Shown piece after piece: positions 22,336 to 29,840 of a stretch of DNA of 30,002 bases. Positions within the stretch are counted from its first letter, which is position 1, and each line of letters begins with the position of its first letter. A model generated the notes under the pieces. That model had not been told where the DNA came from. It saw nothing but the letters and a program-made list of their open reading frames with translations, and made no database searches. Made by a program: the position numbers and the translations under genes. The DNA comes from an uncultured Clostridia bacterium (GTDB taxonomy: Bacteria > Bacillota > Clostridia > Christensenellales > Borkfalkiaceae), in NCBI GenBank assembly GCA_947629735.1, contig CANREX010000001.1, positions 1 through 30,002 of the forward strand. The letters run 5' to 3'.

Positions 22336-23124
22336 TTATCCTATAAGCTGCTTCATTTTTTCGATTACGCCGAAGTCGGCGTTGGAAGCAATTATCTCGC
22401 CAATCCGCTCTTTCAATGCGGGGAAGCCGTTGGCGGTGACGTACGCCCGCCCCGCCGCGGCGAGCATTTCGTAGTCGTTCATGTGGTCGCCGAACGCGGC
22501 GCACTCACCCTTTTCCACGCCCAAAAAGTTCATCAGCGCGCAAAGCGCCTTGCCCTTGTTTGCGCCCTCTCGGCAGACGTCCACCCAATCGTAGCCCGAA
22601 ATGAGTGTGCGCAGCCCTTTGATGAGGGGCGGCAGAATTACCCCGCCGTGTTCCGCAGCGGGAAGGCTGTCCCAGACGGAGATTTTCAGCGCGGTGTTAT
22701 TCATCGCCGCCGTGCGCAGGCTTTCCACCTTTTCCGTCGCCGAATAGGAGCGGTTGAGCGTCCGGATAAACCTCGGGCAGTCGTCCTCGTAGTACGCGCA
22801 GTCCGCGCAGGAGAGCACGGGGTACAGCCTGTCCACGCCGCGGATAATTTCCAAAGCGCGCACAATATCCGCCTCGGGCGTGGGGTCGGAAAAGATGACG
22901 TCGCCCTTGTAATACACAAGCCCGCCGTTTTCGGCGATTATGGCGACGTCGTCCAGCACGGGCGCGAACAGCTTTTTGAGGTTAGGCAGCTGCCGCCCGC
23001 TCGCGGGAGCGAAGACCCCGCCCGCCGCCGTGAATTTCTTTATCAGCGGGAATGTCTCTTCCGGCATTATCTTTGTGGGAGGGAGCAGCGTCCCGTCCAA
23101 ATCGCTCGCAATAAGTTTCAGCAC
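22336..23124 (-). CDS. Cof-type HAD-superfamily phosphatase
   Basis: 262 aa. The Cof/YidA class of HAD hydrolases dephosphorylates sugar phosphates or nucleotides; the substrate is not predictable. Motif I is DLDGTL (D8, D10), motif II SGR (42-44), motif III lysine K190 in ANKGKA and motif IV GDHMND (212-217). The C2 cap domain fills residues about 80-185. The start is GTG at 23124, directly giving MLKLIASDLDGTLL. There is no ribosome site, because the -10 box ends only 6 nt before the GTG, so the mRNA is probably leaderless. It lies 41 nt after the PLD gene. Confidence 0.92.
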   Translation of the reverse strand: MLKLIASDLDGTLLPPTKIMPEETFPLIKKFTAAGGVFAPASGRQLPNLKKLFAPVLDDVAIIAENGGLVYYKGDVIFSDPTPEADIVRALEIIRGVDRLYPVLSCADCAYYEDDCPRFIRTLNRSYSATEKVESLRTAAMNNTALKISVWDSLPAAEHGGVILPPLIKGLRTLISGYDWVDVCREGANKGKALCALMNFLGVEKGECAAFGDHMNDYEMLAAAGRAYVTANGFPALKERIGEIIASNADFGVIEKMKQLIG

Positions 23125-23130
23125 GCGTAA

Positions 23131-23159
23131 ATTATATCATATCGGCGCGCCCCCGTCAA
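23131..23159 (-). promoter_or_regulatory. Promoter of the HAD gene, leaderless geometry
   Basis: On the minus strand TTGACG (23154-23159) and TATAAT (23131-23136) with a 17-bp spacer. The predicted +1 is the G of the GTG start codon (23124), because only 6 nt separate the -10 box from it. Confidence 0.75.
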
Positions 23160-23165
23160 CCGACC

Positions 23166-24611
23166 TCAAAAGAGCGGTGAAAATATTTTCAGCGCCGCGC
23201 GGGCAAGCCTGCGCGGCGCGCCTGTCCGCATATCCCCGATTTTTTCGCATATGACGAGGCACTCCTTGAAATCGGCGTACGCACTCTCGGCGAGCTCGCC
23301 GCCCGCCCATATCCCACATTCATAGTTGAGCCGCATGGAGCGGAAGTCGAAATTGTAACTGCCGAGCAGCGCCTCGTCGTCGCACAGCACGCACTTCGCG
23401 TGCAGAAACCCCGGCTTGAAGCGATACACCTCTATCCCGTATGCGCGCAGCTCTTGTGCGTACGTCAGCGAAATTTCAAACGTGATTCGCTTGTCGGGAA
23501 TGTGGGGAAGGATGAAAACCACCCGCACGCCCCTTCCCGCGGCGTATATAAGCGCGTCTTTCAGCTTTTCGCCCACGCACAGATAGGGCGTGAACACGCA
23601 CACCCGCCTCTCGGCGGAATAGATCTTGGCGGCGATGAGCTCTTCGCAACAGCCGTTTGCGTTGGCGGGCTCGTCCGCAACTATCCTTATCTCCCGCCGC
23701 CTGCCGCAACTCTTTCCGCCGTTGCCGCCGATTCCGCCTTGTCCGCTTTCGTCGTTGTCGTTCTTTTCGCCTTTCCCGCCCTGAATTTTTTCGGGCAGAT
23801 AGCGGTTGTCCGCGTAGAAGTCTTTCAAAAATATCCTTTCGTAGTCGAGCGCGACGTCGCCGCGCAGCATGACCCCGCCGTCCTTCCAATAGCCGTAGGG
23901 GGAGTTTATGTTGGCGTATTCGTCGGCGATGTTTACCCCGCCCAAAAACACCGTTTGCCCGTCGATTGCGGCGATTTTTCTGTGGTTGCGGCAGTTCAGC
24001 CTGCTCACGGGGAAGGGCAGAAGTTTGTTGAATATCTTTATTCTCGCGCCCGCCTTTTTCAGCCGTGAAAAGTCCTTTTTGGGCGTTCTCCCCGCGCTTC
24101 CCAGCCCGTCGCAGATTATCATGACGTCCACCCCGCGCGCGAGCGCGCTTTCCAGCCGCTTGCACAGCCCGTTCCAGATTTTCCCCTTGGAAATTATATA
24201 GTATTCGAGGTAGACCCTGTATTTCGCGGCGGCGACGCACTCTTCGAGTCGGGCGAGATATCTCTCCCCGTCCTTGAAATATTCGCACTCTTCATACGAC
24301 GACAGGGGAGGAGGAAGGGGGTTGTCGCGCCGCCTCTCTATCCCCGTGCAGGAAAACGCGTACAGCGCCGCCCCCAGCACGGGCAACGCCGCAATGAGCG
24401 CAAGCCACGCGCATTTGTAGTCGCCCCGCCCGTCGCGGCAGAGCAAAAACAGCGCGCACCCGAACGAAAAAGCGTACCCTATCGCCCCGCCGAGCGCCGC
24501 GGGCAGCAGCGAGTGCAGACAAAGGCATAAAAAAATTATTGCCGCAAAGATCACGGCAATAACGAGTATGCAGAAAAACAGACGTGAAAACAAAAATTTT
24601 ACAACGCGCAC
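23166..24611 (-). CDS. Cardiolipin synthase-like phospholipase D family protein
   Basis: 481 aa. Bacterial ClsA-type enzymes join two phosphatidylglycerols into cardiolipin at the membrane. Three hydrophobic segments (about 9-31, 38-58, 68-88) precede two PLD domains. HKD motif 1 is H210-R-K212 with D217; motif 2 is H404-A-K406 with D411. A low-complexity glycine/asparagine-rich insert (about 277-302, KIQGGKGEKNDNDESGQGG) links the domains and is unusual. The start is GTG at 24611; a GGAG lies 11 nt upstream, a long spacing. The family assignment is firm; the exact substrate is inferred. Confidence 0.9.
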   Translation of the reverse strand: MRVVKFLFSRLFFCILVIAVIFAAIIFLCLCLHSLLPAALGGAIGYAFSFGCALFLLCRDGRGDYKCAWLALIAALPVLGAALYAFSCTGIERRRDNPLPPPLSSYEECEYFKDGERYLARLEECVAAAKYRVYLEYYIISKGKIWNGLCKRLESALARGVDVMIICDGLGSAGRTPKKDFSRLKKAGARIKIFNKLLPFPVSRLNCRNHRKIAAIDGQTVFLGGVNIADEYANINSPYGYWKDGGVMLRGDVALDYERIFLKDFYADNRYLPEKIQGGKGEKNDNDESGQGGIGGNGGKSCGRRREIRIVADEPANANGCCEELIAAKIYSAERRVCVFTPYLCVGEKLKDALIYAAGRGVRVVFILPHIPDKRITFEISLTYAQELRAYGIEVYRFKPGFLHAKCVLCDDEALLGSYNFDFRSMRLNYECGIWAGGELAESAYADFKECLVICEKIGDMRTGAPRRLARAALKIFSPLF

Positions 24612-24750
24612 GGCAGACTTCGCTCCGGATAATATGTATCCGCGCCCGCCCGAAAAGCCGCGTTAAAGCGCATTAAAAGCCGTAGTATCCGGCGGTATTT
24701 TATGACTTCGCCATACTTGCGCGGGAAAAAGCCGCGTTAAAGGGGATATG
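24612..24750 (-). other. Short spacer between MDR-like and PLD genes
   Basis: No gene. The 16-bp sequence 'aaaagccgcgttaaag' occurs at about 24653 and again at about 24727. On the minus strand the -10-like TATTAT near 24630 lacks a convincing -35 box. Confidence 0.35.
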
Positions 24751-25767
24751 TCAGAGAATGAGTTTCAAGACGGTCATCTCGCTCGCATGGGCGGCGGCTT
24801 CCGCGCGCGCCGTGAGCAGAGCGGGCAAGTCGAATTCCGTCAGAACATTCTTTTCGAAGTCGGCAAGGTCGATTGCCTCGTGCACGAGCATGTTTATCGC
24901 CGTCTCAATATAGCCGAACCCGTCGGTGACGGCGTAGACTTTCAGGCTCTTTTCAAACAGGAAAGACATGTCGAGGTTTATTCCCATCTTGTTGAACCCG
25001 CCGAATACGACGTCTTTCCGCCTTGCTACGACCGTCGCGGGGACGGAGGAGGGCAGCTTGCAGCAGGTGGTGTAGATTGCCGCGTCGCAGCTCTCGCCGC
25101 TCGTAGCGTTGTTTATGTTGGTGGGGAGGGAGTCGTCCGCGGGGAACGCGTAAAACACGCCGCTGCGGTTGAGCCTTTCTATGTTCTGCGGGTAGTTGTC
25201 GATAACTATCGGCACGAGTTTGTGATACATTGCGACCTGCGCCAGGATAGTTCCCAAAAATCCGCCGCCGATTATCCCAACGCGCTTGCCCGCGGAGAGA
25301 TTGAGGTTGTCGAAAATATTTTCCGCCAAAGCGACGTGTTCTATGCAGAGCGCGTGCATGTCGTCTACCGCGTCGGGTATAACGGAGACGTTGGAGTAGT
25401 CGCACACGACGAAATCGCGCATAAAGCCGTCGAAGTCGTCCCCCGCGAGTTCCACCCTTTCACATTCGTAGCGGTTGCCCGACTTGCAGGCGAAGCATTT
25501 CCCGCAGGAGTGCACGGCGTTCAGATATACGCGTGCGCCCTTTTCGAGCCCGTAGCACGCCTCGCCCGTTTCCGTAATTATGCCTATCGCGAACCTGCCT
25601 ATCGTCTTGGGGTAGTTCACGCTCTTCGCGCCCGTGTAGCAGAACGCGTCGTAGTTTGAAAGCAGGACGTGGCTGACCCTGACCTTTACCTGGTTAGGAC
25701 CTATTTCCGTTTCCTGCTGCGGTTGTCTTTCGAGGTTACCTTTACCCAACAATACCCAATTATCCAT
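24751..25767 (-). CDS. Zinc-type medium-chain dehydrogenase/reductase-like protein
   Basis: 338 aa, MDR superfamily. The N-terminal GroES-like domain contains the structural zinc cysteines C88, C91, C94 and C102 (SCGKCFACKSGNRYEC). The Rossmann fold has GIIGGGFLG near 163-171 for NAD(P). The first catalytic zinc ligand position is C43, but the GHE motif that supplies the next ligand is GRF (57-59), so a classical catalytic zinc site is doubtful. It may be a zinc-independent reductase or have lost activity. The start MDNWVLL has no ribosome site; a -10 box ends 8 nt upstream. No pathway neighbours are visible. Confidence 0.85.
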   Translation of the reverse strand: MDNWVLLGKGNLERQPQQETEIGPNQVKVRVSHVLLSNYDAFCYTGAKSVNYPKTIGRFAIGIITETGEACYGLEKGARVYLNAVHSCGKCFACKSGNRYECERVELAGDDFDGFMRDFVVCDYSNVSVIPDAVDDMHALCIEHVALAENIFDNLNLSAGKRVGIIGGGFLGTILAQVAMYHKLVPIVIDNYPQNIERLNRSGVFYAFPADDSLPTNINNATSGESCDAAIYTTCCKLPSSVPATVVARRKDVVFGGFNKMGINLDMSFLFEKSLKVYAVTDGFGYIETAINMLVHEAIDLADFEKNVLTEFDLPALLTARAEAAAHASEMTVLKLIL

Positions 25768-25775
25768 ACGCCCAT

Positions 25776-25804
25776 ATTATACGACGGGCGGGCGAATAAA
25801 TCAA
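25776..25804 (-). promoter_or_regulatory. Promoter of the MDR-like gene, near-leaderless geometry
   Basis: On the minus strand TTGATT (25799-25804) and TATAAT (25776-25781) with a 17-bp spacer. Only 8 nt lie between the -10 box and the ATG, so the predicted leader is 0-2 nt. Confidence 0.68.
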
Positions 25805-25886
25805 TCTTTTTGCCGATAAAACCTTAAATTGCGCCCGCGGCTTGCCCTTAAATAGTCAAAAATTTGTAATTGAGCGGGAAAAACGA

Positions 25887-25915
25887 TTGACTTTGCGCGA
25901 CTTATTCTATATAAT
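25887..25915 (+). promoter_or_regulatory. Promoter of rpmE
   Basis: TTGACT (25887-25892) and TATAAT (25910-25915) with a 17-bp spacer. The leader of about 35 nt is too short for the known L31 leader RNAs and carries a normal 'gaggtgaaag' ribosome site. Confidence 0.8.
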
Positions 25916-25956
25916 AGTTTAGCATTTATCAATGAAAATATTAGCGAGGTGAAAGA

Positions 25957-26160
25957 ATGAAGCCCGAAATACATCCCGAATATCACGAAGTTACGGTAGT
26001 ATGTGCTTGCGGCGCGACTTTCAAGACGGGTACAACCAAGAAGGTCGATACGCTCAAAGTGGACATATGCAACAAATGCCATCCTTTCTTTACCGGCAAG
26101 CAGAAACTTGTCGATACGGGCGGCCGTGTTGATAAGTTCAAGAAAAGATACAATATCTGA
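25957..26160 (+). CDS. rpmE: Large ribosomal subunit protein L31, zinc-binding type
   Basis: 67 aa. L31 bridges the 50S central protuberance and the 30S head. It starts MKPEIHPEYHEVTVVCACGA and has zinc ligands C16, C18, C37 and C40, so it is the zinc form that many bacteria replace under zinc limitation. The end VDTGGRVDKFKKRYNI is typical. It leads the block with the DUF1385-PrmC gene after a 63-nt gap, an order common in Bacillota. Confidence 0.97.
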   Translation: MKPEIHPEYHEVTVVCACGATFKTGTTKKVDTLKVDICNKCHPFFTGKQKLVDTGGRVDKFKKRYNI

Positions 26161-26223
26161 AATGATGGAAAGCGGCTGCAAATTTTATTTTGAGGTCGCT
26201 TTTTGATTGCGGAAGCGAAAACT

Positions 26224-28035
26224 ATGTCGGAAAAGAGAAAAAAGCCCATATGCTCTTCCGTCGGCGGACAGGCGGTGATGGAAGGCGTGATGATGATGGG
26301 CAAAACTTCATATTGCGTCGCCGTGCGCGATCCGTACGGCGGAATAAGCGTGGAAAGGACGCGCATCAAAAAAGCGTCGATCTTTTCGCGCATACCTTTC
26401 GTGCGCGGGATAGTGAACATGGTCAAATCCCTCGGGCGGGGGCTCAAAGCGCTCATGCGCAGTTCGGAAGTCTTCGCGAGCGACGAGGAAGAGCCCGGCA
26501 GGGTGGAAAAGTGGTTTGCCGAAAAGTTCAACGCCTCTTTTATCCATATTCTGACGGTGTTCGCGGCGGTCCTCGGGGTAGTCCTCGCAATTGCGCTGTT
26601 CGTGTGGCTGCCCAATTTTTTGGTGGGGCTGCTCAAAGGTTGGTTTCCCTCGCTCGACGGCACGGTGTGGGAATATCTGATTTTGGGCGTGATAAAGCTG
26701 TTTATATTCCTCGCCTACCTCGGGCTTATCCTGCTGCTTAAAGACATAAAGCGAATGTACAGATATCACGGCGCGGAGCACAAGACGATAAACTGTTATG
26801 AAAAGGGACTTCCGCTTACCCCCGAAAACGTCGAGGGCTGTTCCCGCATACACGACAGGTGCGGCACTTCGTTTTTGTTCATAGTGCTCATCATCAATAT
26901 CGTGATAATAGGCGTCGTGAATTGGGCGCTCAAAGTGCACACGATAGAGCCGTCTTACTTGCAAGTTCTCGCCAAAATAGGCATAGAGATAGTGCTTTTA
27001 CCCGTGATAACGGGCGTTTCCTATGAAATTTTGAAGCTGCTCGCGCATTTCCACGGACCGATATCAAAGATATTCAAATCCCCCGGCATGCTGTTGCAGA
27101 AGGTGTTCACCACGCGCGAACCCGACAGGGAAATGATAGAAGTGGCGATAGCCGCGTTCAACGCCGCCATGGAGATGGACGCCGACCCCGCCCTGCCCGA
27201 AGTCAAGTTCAACACGGGCGGCACGCTCAAAAATATGCTCGCGGAGACGAAAAAGCAGTTTGCCGAAAAGGACATCGACGAGAGCGACGCGGAGTGGATA
27301 TATGCGCTCACCCTCGGCATAAACAGGAGCGATTTGGACAAGACGCGCATACTGAGACCCGACGAAACGCGCGCGATAGGCGAGCTCGTTGAAAAGCGGC
27401 TCACGGGCAGACCCCTTTGGTATATAATAGGCGACGTGGACTTCTACGGCTGCAAGATAAAGGTGGACGAGAGGGCGCTCATTCCCCGCCCCGAGACGGA
27501 GGAATTGACCGACCTTGTCGTGAAAATTTTGGAAGAGGGAGACAAGGTGCTCGACATGTGCACGGGCAGCGGCTGCATTGCGATAGCGCTCGCCAAGCGC
27601 TGCAAGGACAAAAAAGTGCAGGTGACGGCGGCTGACGTCTCGGACGCGGCCATAATGCTCGCAAAGGAGAACGCGAATTACAACTCCGCGGACGTCACGT
27701 TCGTGCAGAGCGATTTGTTCTCCAAGGTGCACGGCAGATTCAACGTAATAGTCTGCAATCCCCCCTATATAAAGACTTCGGAGATTGCCTCGTTGCAGAG
27801 CGAGGTGAAGAATTTCGAGCCGCGCATAGCCCTCGACGGCGGCGACGACGGCTTGGAGTTTTACAGGCGGCTCGCAAAAGAAGTTTCCCGCTATCTCGCG
27901 CGGGACGGCATGCTCGTGCTCGAAGTGGGCGAAGGGCAGGCGGAAGCCGTGCTCAAACTGTTTGAAAAGCGCGATTACGCCATGGTCTGCAAGGACATGA
28001 GGGGCGTAGACAGATTTTTGAAGATAGCGTTTTAA
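26224..28035 (+). CDS. prmC: Fusion: DUF1385 (YqhQ) membrane domain + PrmC release-factor methyltransferase
   Basis: 603 aa from this ATG. Residues about 8-320 are the DUF1385/YqhQ domain: VGGQAVMEGVMMMG at the start, several membrane helices, YHGAEHKTINCYEKG and DRCGTSF. Residues about 334-603 are a complete PrmC, which methylates the glutamine of the GGQ motif in RF1 and RF2: PRPETEEL (421-428), the SAM site DMCTGSG (444-450) and catalytic NPPY (512-515). In many Bacillota the two are adjacent separate genes; here a linker of about 15 residues joins them in frame. The next gene is its substrate RF1. An upstream TTG at 26203 with 'gaggt' is an alternative start. Confidence 0.92.
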   Translation: MSEKRKKPICSSVGGQAVMEGVMMMGKTSYCVAVRDPYGGISVERTRIKKASIFSRIPFVRGIVNMVKSLGRGLKALMRSSEVFASDEEEPGRVEKWFAEKFNASFIHILTVFAAVLGVVLAIALFVWLPNFLVGLLKGWFPSLDGTVWEYLILGVIKLFIFLAYLGLILLLKDIKRMYRYHGAEHKTINCYEKGLPLTPENVEGCSRIHDRCGTSFLFIVLIINIVIIGVVNWALKVHTIEPSYLQVLAKIGIEIVLLPVITGVSYEILKLLAHFHGPISKIFKSPGMLLQKVFTTREPDREMIEVAIAAFNAAMEMDADPALPEVKFNTGGTLKNMLAETKKQFAEKDIDESDAEWIYALTLGINRSDLDKTRILRPDETRAIGELVEKRLTGRPLWYIIGDVDFYGCKIKVDERALIPRPETEELTDLVVKILEEGDKVLDMCTGSGCIAIALAKRCKDKKVQVTAADVSDAAIMLAKENANYNSADVTFVQSDLFSKVHGRFNVIVCNPPYIKTSEIASLQSEVKNFEPRIALDGGDDGLEFYRRLAKEVSRYLARDGMLVLEVGEGQAEAVLKLFEKRDYAMVCKDMRGVDRFLKIAF

Positions 28036-28046
28036 CGCATGTGCTT

Positions 28047-28080
28047 TTTCCGCGCGGCAGGGCTGCCTTTCGCGCGGAAA
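28047..28080 (+). terminator. Hairpin between the DUF1385-PrmC gene and prfA
   Basis: TTTCCGCGCG (28047-28056) pairs with CGCGCGGAAA (28071-28080); GCAG/CTGC can pair inside the loop. 'tattttaaat' follows. It may end or reduce the rpmE-prmC transcript before prfA. No clear promoter for prfA was found in the remaining 130 nt. Confidence 0.55.
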
Positions 28081-28217
28081 TATTTTAAATTGTAAAGAAT
28101 TTGCCTAATTTATTGATAGAGCCGCGGTGACGTCAACCGAATTCGCGGCAAAAACTGCGGATATAGCCGCGGAGTTGTCCTTAAAAACAAGCGCGAATCT
28201 TTGCATGGTCGGTGGAT

Positions 28218-29288
28218 ATGAACGGTAAAATAGAGGAAATTTATTCAAGATATATAACGCTCACGGAGAAGCTGTCCGACGGGTCTTTGCCCGCGGGCGG
28301 CGCGGAGTGGACGCAAATCGCCAAGGAGCAGTCCGAACTCGCCCCCGCCGCGGCGGCGTACGAGCAATACCTCAAATGCGAGCGGGATATGCAGCAGGCG
28401 CAGGAAGCCTTGAAGAGCGAGGGCGACGCGCAGATGCGGGAACTTTTCGGCGAAGAGGTGTATTCCTGCAAGAAGAAGATGGCGGAGATAGCCGAAGAGA
28501 TTAAGGCGCTTTTACTGCCCAAGGACAAGAACGACGACAGGAACTGCATAATGGAGATACGCGGCGGCGCGGGCGGCGAGGAAGCGGCGCTCTTCGCCGC
28601 GGAACTCTACCGAATGTATCTGGGCTATTGCGAAAAGCACAGGCTAAGGGTGGAGGTCGTCGACGAAAACGACACCGAGCTCGGCGGGATAAAGGAGATA
28701 GTGTTCAACGTGACGGGAAAAGACGCGTACAAACAGCTCAAATTCGAGAGCGGCGTACACCGCGTACAGCGCGTGCCCGAGACCGAATCGCAAGGGCGGG
28801 TGCACACTTCCACGGCGACGGTCGCCGTCCTTCCCGAAGCCGAGGACGTGGACGTCGAGATACGCGACGAGGATATACGGGTGGACGTCTACCGCTCTTC
28901 GGGCGCGGGCGGGCAGAAGGTCAACAAGACCGAGACGGCGATAAGGATAACGCACATTCCGACGGGGATAGTCGTCACCTGTCAGGACGAGCGCAGCCAG
29001 CTGAAAAACAAGGACAAGGCGTTCAAGGTGCTGCGTTCCCGCCTGTACGATTATTACAGCGGGATAAAGACGAGCGAGCAGGACATGCGCCGCAAGTCGC
29101 TCGTGGGCAGGGGCGACAGATCGGAGCGCATACGCACCTACAATTTCCCGCAAGGTAGGGTGACCGACCACAGGATAGGCTTGTCGCTGTTCAATATAGA
29201 GGGCTTCATGGCGGGGGACATCGACGAGATGACGACCGCCCTCGCCGTTGCCGAGAGGGAGAGATTGCTCTCGGGCGGCGAAGATTGA
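28218..29288 (+). CDS. prfA: Peptide chain release factor 1
   Basis: 356 aa from this ATG. RF1 ends translation at UAA and UAG. The codon-reading tripeptide is PET (187-189), the RF1 P-x-T type rather than the SPF of RF2. The catalytic GGQ is at 231-233 in RSSGAGGQKVNKTETAIRIT. That glutamine is the target of PrmC encoded just upstream. GTG at 28212 is an alternative start; neither has a strong ribosome site, but 'tggtcgg' is spaced better for the ATG. The N-terminal coiled domain is alanine- and glutamate-rich. Confidence 0.96.
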   Translation: MNGKIEEIYSRYITLTEKLSDGSLPAGGAEWTQIAKEQSELAPAAAAYEQYLKCERDMQQAQEALKSEGDAQMRELFGEEVYSCKKKMAEIAEEIKALLLPKDKNDDRNCIMEIRGGAGGEEAALFAAELYRMYLGYCEKHRLRVEVVDENDTELGGIKEIVFNVTGKDAYKQLKFESGVHRVQRVPETESQGRVHTSTATVAVLPEAEDVDVEIRDEDIRVDVYRSSGAGGQKVNKTETAIRITHIPTGIVVTCQDERSQLKNKDKAFKVLRSRLYDYYSGIKTSEQDMRRKSLVGRGDRSERIRTYNFPQGRVTDHRIGLSLFNIEGFMAGDIDEMTTALAVAERERLLSGGED

Positions 29289-29371
29289 ATTTGATTTTGA
29301 GCGCGTTGACGTCAAAAAACAGTTAAAAATTGCGCGTCTCGGGCGGGGAAACGCCTAAATTTTTCCAAAAG

Positions 29372-29400
29372 TTGACATTTCGCGCGGGAAATAGTATAAT
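29372..29400 (+). promoter_or_regulatory. Consensus promoter of the DtxR-like gene with internal inverted repeat
   Basis: TTGACA (29372-29377), 17-bp spacer, TATAAT (29395-29400): a perfect sigma-70-type promoter. ATTTC (29377-29381) and GAAAT (29388-29392) form an inverted repeat inside the spacer, a possible operator. The ATG begins 6 nt after the -10 box. Confidence 0.82.
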
Positions 29401-29406
29401 GTGCCT

Positions 29407-29781
29407 ATGAAGAGAAATCAATCGGCGGAAGATTATCTGGAAACAATTCTGCTGCTTTCGCGGCAGTTGGACTACGTCCACCAGGTGGAAGTCGCGCGGG
29501 CTACGGGAGTATCCCAACCCGCCGTCCAGAAAGCGCTGAAAATTTTGGAAAGCAAGGGCTACGTCACCTGGGACGGGCTGCATATTTACCTCACCGAAGG
29601 CGGCAGAGACTACGCCGAGGAAGTGTATTGCAAACACTGCACTATCCGCCGCTTTCTTGAACTGCACGGTGTGAATTCTTCGGACGCGGACAACGACGCG
29701 TGCGAGATGGAACATGTGATTTCGCCTGCGAGTATGGAGATGATGAGGGAGTTTGTTGAGAAGAATAAAGGCGGCGAGTGA
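29407..29781 (+). CDS. DtxR/MntR-family metal-dependent repressor, short form
   Basis: 124 aa. The family represses metal-uptake genes when Fe(II) or Mn(II) is bound. The winged helix covers residues about 5-65 (SAEDYLETILLLSRQ, GVSQPAVQKALKILESKGYV), then the dimerisation and metal domain. Ligand positions match MntR: D9, E12, H77, C99, E102, H103. Cysteine at 99 is as in DtxR/IdeR (C102), whereas Mn-selective MntR has glutamate, which hints at iron. No SH3-like third domain. The predicted transcription start coincides with the ATG, so the mRNA is likely leaderless. GTG at 29401 would precede the expected +1. Confidence 0.88.
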   Translation: MKRNQSAEDYLETILLLSRQLDYVHQVEVARATGVSQPAVQKALKILESKGYVTWDGLHIYLTEGGRDYAEEVYCKHCTIRRFLELHGVNSSDADNDACEMEHVISPASMEMMREFVEKNKGGE

Positions 29782-29787
29782 GTGTAA

Positions 29788-29840
29788 GAGCAAAAGGGGC
29801 GCGGGCGGAGAGGTTTTCTCCGCCCGCGCCCCTTTTGCTC
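29788..29840 (+). terminator. Perfect 23-bp hairpin after the DtxR-like gene
   Basis: Arms 29788-29810 and 29818-29840 are perfectly complementary with a 7-nt loop, 6 nt after the stop codon. 'gctcgctgcc' follows instead of a T-run. The T-run lies inside the right arm (29833-29836). Termination is likely from position, but the stem is unusually long and GC-rich and abuts the structured repeat. Confidence 0.65.

Noticed and set aside
25916..25956. L31 leader RNA upstream of rpmE
   Set aside because: Only about 35 nt remain between the predicted start and the gene, with no convincing fold.
27190..27240. Frameshift or missed stop as cause of the DUF1385-PrmC fusion
   Set aside because: The frame stays open through a plausible linker, and both domains are complete in the same frame, so the fusion is taken as real, pending read-level confirmation.
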